From NCBI GenBank assembly GCA_964439215.1, contig CAYTNY010000039.1:1-19648 (forward strand): a DNA stretch of 19,648 bases. The letters run 5' to 3'. Positions within the stretch are counted from its first letter, which is position 1. The number at the start of each line of letters is the position of its first letter. Shown here one piece after another: positions 15,601-19,648 of this stretch. The stretch is from CAYTNY01 sp964439215 (GTDB lineage: Bacteria; Oederibacteriota; PGYV01; CAYTNY01). The notes under the pieces were generated by a model, which had not been told where the DNA came from, did no database searches, and saw only the letters and a program-made list of their open reading frames with translations. The translations under genes and the position numbers were made by a program.

Positions 15601-18600
15601 AGCGGGCCCGTTTTACAAGACCCTGCTTAAAAAGATTACGCAGAAAGGGGAGAACGGTATAGAGTTCCCGGAGAACACGCATGAGTTTGGTTATTATAAT
15701 GAACTTGAAGGCAGTACCGGACAGACAGAATATACAAAAATGTTTTCACAGAATAAATTCATCTGGCGGACTAAAGAGGAAGATAATATAAACAATATTT
15801 CAATCGCAGGAATTGATCTGATAAACCAGAGCAGCGCACTTGGAAGTTCGCTGGGAGACGGGTGGGGGGGCCATCTGTATCTCGGAGTGGCGCCCATAAC
15901 TAACGGCAAGGAACTCTCGGCCGGGTTTAAACTCGGTTTCACCAACAATAACGGTAAAGGAGTATTATCTTTTGTTGATATTGACGGAGACAATCTTCCT
16001 GATAAAGTATTTCAGACAAGTTCGGGTGAAATTAAATACAGAAAGAATTTATCCGGGCCGGGCGGGGTAAATTCGTATTCTGATGAGCTGTATAGTGTAT
16101 CGGGTATAGAATATCTTTCAAAGGATTATTCCTATACAGGTTCAGCAGGCGCTGAAGCGTACGCTGTCGCGGTTCAGGCTTTCACCAATTTTTCCGCATC
16201 CCTGACGATCGGGGAAAAGTATATGAAAGACGTCAATTCAGACGGTATACCGGATCTTGTAGACGGCAGTTCGGTATGGTTTGGAAAAAGAAACGCGAAT
16301 GGAGAGATCACATATCACTTGCAGACGGCCGGTACAAAATACCCTCTTGGTGCGGGCAGGCCCATAGAAACAGAAGGGCTTATAGATGACCAGGCGTTTA
16401 GAGACAGGTTTGTAAAGGAAGTTGAAGACAACCCGCTTGTGGATACAATAAAAAGATGGACAGCGCCCTATGACGGGACAGTAACTATTACTTCAAAAGT
16501 ATCGATGGTGCCTGTTGAGGATGACCCCGCAACAGATGATATAAATGAGCGGGAAGTATTTGAAGATTACGAAGGAAAAGACGGAGTCCGCCTTGCCATA
16601 CAGAAGGAAGACACAGAACTTCTGAGCCTGCGTCTGGGTGCGGAGGATTTTGAAGAACAGGATATGAATGCGGGCGGCATAAACGTATCAAAAGGCGACA
16701 GAATATATTTCCGCGTGCAGTCTGTATTTGACGGTATGTATGACAGCGTAAACTGGGATCCGGTTGTCAAATATACGGATCCGGATATTACAGGAATGAA
16801 AGATGTGAATAATCTCGACGTGGACAGCTATGTTTCTTCGGAAGATTTTGTTCTTGCGGGGCGCAGAGGAGTGAATCTGGGAATACCGTTCACAGGCACC
16901 ATACGGCTGGAAGGAAATATAGAAAAAACAGCGAAAACAACCGACGATATAACACTTATCATTAAACTGAGGGACGATGAGGGGAATGAAACAATAATCA
17001 ACGATTTTGAGAGCGATCCGGCACAAACTCTTGCGTGGGATACAGCGGCAGGAATAATACCTATGGGTCCGTCCGGCTACAGAGATATAGACGTTGAAAA
17101 GAATGACAAACTTATCTTTCTTATCAGGACGGACTCAAACATTGATCTTACAAAAATAAAATGGCAGCCTGAAATACATTATATTTCGGTTGAACCTGTT
17201 ATTAAGGAAGTAAAAGACGAAAACGGAAATGTTATTGATACGGTGGACAATACGCCTGTAATACAGGACGAAGACGGAAACTATATAATCAGAATGCGTG
17301 TCCCTTATGATATGGAATTTTATCCTGAAAACAGTTTTGCTTATCCTTATATGCCTTTTGAGATTACCGCGCCTCCGGAAGTCACGCTGACCGTGCCGTC
17401 TGTTACTGACGCTGACAGGGAAGCCGGAGGAGGAGTATTTCTTAGACTTGATGACACACTGACAAGAACAGGCAGTATGAATGAGGACATTACCGCAGAA
17501 ATACTTATAAATGATACGGTGCAAGCAAGTACTGTTCTTAATTCAGGACCGGCTCAGGATATCACCACGGTTTTTGAGACCGGCTTGCTTGATGAGAATG
17601 CCGATATAAACATAAGGATCAGACTGAGAACAGACAATACTTCTGACGGGGAGAAGTTTGTTTTTGCAGATAAGTATCCTAAGCTGTATTTTGTTAAAAA
17701 AGTGCTCAATGACGATGATGAGCTGGTGGAAGAAAAGGCTATGAATTCAGAATTTACTCCGGCTTATGAGGTGAAATATACAGATACCGGGGATACACAT
17801 ATACGTTATCTTACCGTAGAACCGGCGCTTGCATTTAATAATATAGAAAAAACCGAAGAAGTGATATTTACGGTGAAAGGACGCGTTGACCGTCAGGGAC
17901 TTATCCGCAAAGAAAAATACACGGTTCCTGTGCCTGCCGTGACCCCGGGGATAAGCGCTGCCGATACTCAGCCCTTTGATCTTGAAGTGAAAGTAAATGA
18001 TAGTATGTATTTTGATTTTAACGCAAGAAACAGGGAACTCAGGGAGAATATCAGCATAAGGAATTTAACAGGGTATTACGGGCCTAAAGGGTTTCTTCCA
18101 GCATCAGACCTGCCTAATATGTTTAATACATCCCCGAAAGTTGATTTGTTCGGAATTCCCTGCAGAGGCTGGGGTGTTGCGGGGCTGAAAGGAAACCCGG
18201 CCGAACCAATAGACCCTTTTAATCCGGGAAGTCCGGAAACGCCTATTAATCAGGACAAGCTCCATATACCCGATAACCTTGCGGAACCTTCCGGCAATCC
18301 GGAAGCAGACAAAAACAACACGCAGGACATAGAGCAGGTGCCTTTTTATCCTTATCCGGGAGATGACAGTGAAGGGATAGAGGATGCATGGAAAGGTACG
18401 GATGATTTTTTATACGCCAAAGCCGGTGTTTTAAGCGCGACGAGGATAGGAAATAAACATCCTGAATTAAGGCAGTCAAGCGATTTCGCGGGGCAGGCAG
18501 GAGGCGGTGCGGGCGGTGCGGGCGCTTCAGGGGTAAACAGGATGAGTTTAGGTATACAAAACAGTGTTGGAGCAGGTGCTATTTTTGTAAATGGTTCGGA

Positions 18601-19648
18601 ATCAACCGGGGAAAGCACCTGTCTGCTCGATTATATGGATATGAACGGCGACAGATTCCCGGACATAGTAAGTCTTTTGGGAATACAGTATACTGCTCCT
18701 ACAGGAGGATTAAGTTCAACAAGAAGTAAACTGGAGTTTGACAGTTTCAGGGTAAGCGGCAATAGATCGCAGAATATAGGTATTGGAGGAAATCCTGCCC
18801 AATGGGCATCCGATGCTCAGGCTGTGGTAGGATTTGTCACAGGAAGTTCATCTAATCCGCCAAGCTCGGAAAAAAAGGAATCGGGAAGCCAAATGCCTGC
18901 TATAGGATTCAGTGCCGGACTGGGTGGTGGAAGTTCGAGTATAAAAAAGGATTATATAGACATAAACGGAGATGGTTTGCCTGATATAGTTACTTATAAC
19001 GGAAATCATCTTTTTGTCCAATATAATCTGGGGTATGAATTTACTGAACCCCAAAGTATTATTAATTCATCGGTCGGGGTAATAAATGAAGGTGAAAGCT
19101 CCAATGTTGATTTGGGTATAAATATAGGCTTTAATGACGGTTTTTATGGTTTTGGGGGAGGAATAGGCGGAGGAGGTTCTAATTCAAAGACAAAGAAGAC
19201 TCTTATGGATATAAACGTAGATGGACTTCCGGATGTTGTGGACGATGCGGGCAATGTCTGGTTCAATACAGGAAATGGTTTCAGCGGCCGTTATACCTAT
19301 AAAACCGGTAATTTTCATCATGAAGAAAGAAATATAGGAAGCAGCGGTGCTCAGAATATAGGGGCAGGTGCGTATTTTACGGTAATAGTACCTGTTATTG
19401 TCGCAAATATTATAATCAATCCGGGGGGCAACACGCAATGGAACATGAATAAAACAAAAGTAACTATGGCAGATATAAACGGTGATGGATATCCTGACAG
19501 GCTATATTCGGATAAAACAGGAGAACTTTTTGTATGGGAAAATCAAACCGGCAGAACAAACCTGTTAAAAACGGTTTCCCGGCCTTTGGGAGCGTCGTTT
19601 GATATAGAATACACGCGCGACGGGAATACTTATGAAAATCCGAATTCC
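12647..19648 (+). CDS. Giant SpvB/TcdB-like exported protein with FG-GAP repeats (partial, 3' end beyond window)
   Basis: An uninterrupted frame of 2334 codons that continues past the window. GGGAGG (12635-12640) precedes the ATG. Residues 13-39 are hydrophobic and end AWA, a likely Sec signal peptide. Residues about 55-185 and 345-465 look like discoidin-type beta-sandwiches (SVFDRDTGTHYTAYGKSILD; VLDGSISSVWNIYGEADNPE), with another beta module between them. An Ig-like and a ZU5-like segment follow (about 470-700; FMPHGARFEKKIKIKIPYN, then LTDHFTDFIN). The SpvB/TcdB N-terminal domain starts near 747 (SANMSYPIEIPPGRQGMQPQ, then LLGIGWDMPV). Six FG-GAP-like calcium loops, D-x-[DN]-x-D-x-x-P-D, begin at residues 1111, 1195, 1998, 2105, 2188 and 2276. 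The frame ends in DIEYTRDGNTYENPNS, which in relatives precedes Rhs/YD repeats. Family relatives are the TcB part of Tc toxins and SpvB-Rhs surface proteins. Its placement after a T2SS operon makes it a candidate substrate. The toxic C-terminus, if any, is not visible. Confidence 0.9.
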   Translation, partial: MNVKTMGVKNLRVIIMSGAMCLCAAVFGVMVYAAFGAWAVKDNLRLQIAGVTVSAQAGLPDEVKELESETCMSVFDRDTGTHYTAYGKSILDVAFGAEEKVSGMKVYGASPYIITAAEPKGESGGANIPGLVKIDLSELEEGWHYFEASSPVNTSGIRLKLEPKPGASADAAGIAEIEFWGEGERTNVSPDMRADMAERGEAPPDGRVFEAQPGEGEVTVNITSEGLRSNSAAFTLEIDAMISEFKRAWLIYELKGLGSGISAERLINGSAAQGGWPMPSSEEWSRQIEEINPGWLKKGKNEITFILPGGSAAGYTIRNLKVAVEADNGANAAERARYRGKPVDQVLDGSISSVWNIYGEADNPELELYFSRSIRAERLNVYIKEAPAGSVSVKGLRNGEWSDTETTVSGKELQPGWRTIELKTPVSLDGVKLNFSGEKDSQGKIGEISATGSGTGPVYGKNIRVTYPVNGEYFGRAAYIRGYLAYTDNGSGPARLMAGPAESGMDNGAFNIKTSKEEMGFENQADRDEWEVELTAVYPDGERITETVKLYDSLAPHSWNTAETGGASEAEGVYGFGVKKGGSKKVALEGAEIEISEADEAANIQMMPLKAADIAPLDPGMINVTGEHAGFRFMPHGARFEKKIKIKIPYNKELIPQGMSENEIKTFYFNESLGRWMPVETESVDGKNSVVVSLTDHFTDFINATITVPDHPQVASFNPNQIKDIKAADPGAGINLIEPPSANNKGSANMSYPIEIPPGRQGMQPQISINYNSDGGNGLLGIGWDMPVRAITCETRWGVPRYDADKETETYLLEGEMLSPLAHRADFEQREPDKEFHTRIEGQFRRIIRKGSRPDSYIWEVTEKDGTKHIYGDSSDDFVLDTDSGARFMWLLKETVDTNGNNIKYVYDSFGSTGELYLKEIRYTGHNGGTGPYKVLFDYEGRPDARIDGRGGFKRVTDKKLKSIEVKKEGGRDSGLIRSYVFEYEAGPFYKTLLKKITQKGENGIEFPENTHEFGYYNELEGSTGQTEYTKMFSQNKFIWRTKEEDNINNISIAGIDLINQSSALGSSLGDGWGGHLYLGVAPITNGKELSAGFKLGFTNNNGKGVLSFVDIDGDNLPDKVFQTSSGEIKYRKNLSGPGGVNSYSDELYSVSGIEYLSKDYSYTGSAGAEAYAVAVQAFTNFSASLTIGEKYMKDVNSDGIPDLVDGSSVWFGKRNANGEITYHLQTAGTKYPLGAGRPIETEGLIDDQAFRDRFVKEVEDNPLVDTIKRWTAPYDGTVTITSKVSMVPVEDDPATDDINEREVFEDYEGKDGVRLAIQKEDTELLSLRLGAEDFEEQDMNAGGINVSKGDRIYFRVQSVFDGMYDSVNWDPVVKYTDPDITGMKDVNNLDVDSYVSSEDFVLAGRRGVNLGIPFTGTIRLEGNIEKTAKTTDDITLIIKLRDDEGNETIINDFESDPAQTLAWDTAAGIIPMGPSGYRDIDVEKNDKLIFLIRTDSNIDLTKIKWQPEIHYISVEPVIKEVKDENGNVIDTVDNTPVIQDEDGNYIIRMRVPYDMEFYPENSFAYPYMPFEITAPPEVTLTVPSVTDADREAGGGVFLRLDDTLTRTGSMNEDITAEILINDTVQASTVLNSGPAQDITTVFETGLLDENADINIRIRLRTDNTSDGEKFVFADKYPKLYFVKKVLNDDDELVEEKAMNSEFTPAYEVKYTDTGDTHIRYLTVEPALAFNNIEKTEEVIFTVKGRVDRQGLIRKEKYTVPVPAVTPGISAADTQPFDLEVKVNDSMYFDFNARNRELRENISIRNLTGYYGPKGFLPASDLPNMFNTSPKVDLFGIPCRGWGVAGLKGNPAEPIDPFNPGSPETPINQDKLHIPDNLAEPSGNPEADKNNTQDIEQVPFYPYPGDDSEGIEDAWKGTDDFLYAKAGVLSATRIGNKHPELRQSSDFAGQAGGGAGGAGASGVNRMSLGIQNSVGAGAIFVNGSESTGESTCLLDYMDMNGDRFPDIVSLLGIQYTAPTGGLSSTRSKLEFDSFRVSGNRSQNIGIGGNPAQWASDAQAVVGFVTGSSSNPPSSEKKESGSQMPAIGFSAGLGGGSSSIKKDYIDINGDGLPDIVTYNGNHLFVQYNLGYEFTEPQSIINSSVGVINEGESSNVDLGINIGFNDGFYGFGGGIGGGGSNSKTKKTLMDINVDGLPDVVDDAGNVWFNTGNGFSGRYTYKTGNFHHEERNIGSSGAQNIGAGAYFTVIVPVIVANIIINPGGNTQWNMNKTKVTMADINGDGYPDRLYSDKTGELFVWENQTGRTNLLKTVSRPLGASFDIEYTRDGNTYENPNS

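Noticed and set aside
18484..18540. Gly/Ala-rich short repeat (GGCGGTGCGGGCGGTGCGGGC) in the giant gene
   Set aside because: Looks like a flexible linker before FG-GAP repeat 3; a small slippage-prone tract, but too short to call a functional repeat.
13078..19438. Multiple minus-strand frames within the giant gene
   Set aside because: The plus frame is open for 2334 codons with clear SpvB and FG-GAP motifs. The antisense frames are short and lack any motif.

Overview
The window is bacterial DNA of moderate GC content, rich in ATA (Ile) and AGA/AGG (Arg) codons. It comes from a diderm (Gram-negative type) organism, because it encodes an outer-membrane secretin. The mix of a type II secretion system (T2SS) with type IV pilus-like inner-membrane parts, a DnaA-tailed REP-type transposase and a giant SpvB/TcdB-like protein fits one of the less-studied diderm phyla (for example Elusimicrobiota, Omnitrophota, Goldbacteria or a deltaproteobacterial lineage). 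The sequence alone does not settle the taxon. All genes accepted here lie on the + strand.

Left part (1-2026): an intergenic, repeat-rich zone with a REP-like hairpin, a long inverted repeat and two diverged direct repeats. It is followed by an MntA/HepT (MNT-HEPN) toxin-antitoxin pair. The HepT toxin is broken by an apparent one-base deletion exactly in the catalytic His codon of its R-x4-H-x-Y motif. About 800 bases without a convincing gene follow, ending in two tandem copies of a GTCTCA(T/A)GTCAAAC element and a good sigma-70-type promoter.

Middle part (2048-12409): one tightly packed cluster of 12 genes. The first is a REP-associated tyrosine transposase (RAYT) with a DnaA domain IV-like tail. 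Fourteen bases later a T2SS/T4P-like secretion operon begins: GspF platform protein, GspE ATPase, PilM/GspL-like, PilN-like, PilO/GspM-like and PilP/GspC-like proteins, a TPR-secretin-cohesin GspD lipoprotein, and four prepilin-like pseudopilins. Start and stop codons mostly overlap (ATGA, GTGA), which implies translational coupling. No prepilin peptidase (GspO) is in the window, so it must be encoded elsewhere.

Right part (12410-19648): a 237-base intergenic region holds another copy of the same upstream element and a promoter with perfect consensus hexamers (TTGACA, 16 bp, TATAAT). A short leader ORF overlaps the start of a huge open frame that runs off the window (at least 2334 residues). 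That protein has a signal peptide or anchor, several beta-sandwich modules, a ZU5-like segment, an SpvB/TcdB N-terminal domain, and six FG-GAP-like calcium-binding repeats interrupted by a long insertion. It is probably the N-terminal half of a Tc-toxin B/Rhs-type exported protein.

Working model (inference): the T2SS cluster and the giant protein form a secretion machine and candidate substrate, possibly co-regulated through the shared upstream element. Alternatively that element is a RAYT-linked dispersed repeat.
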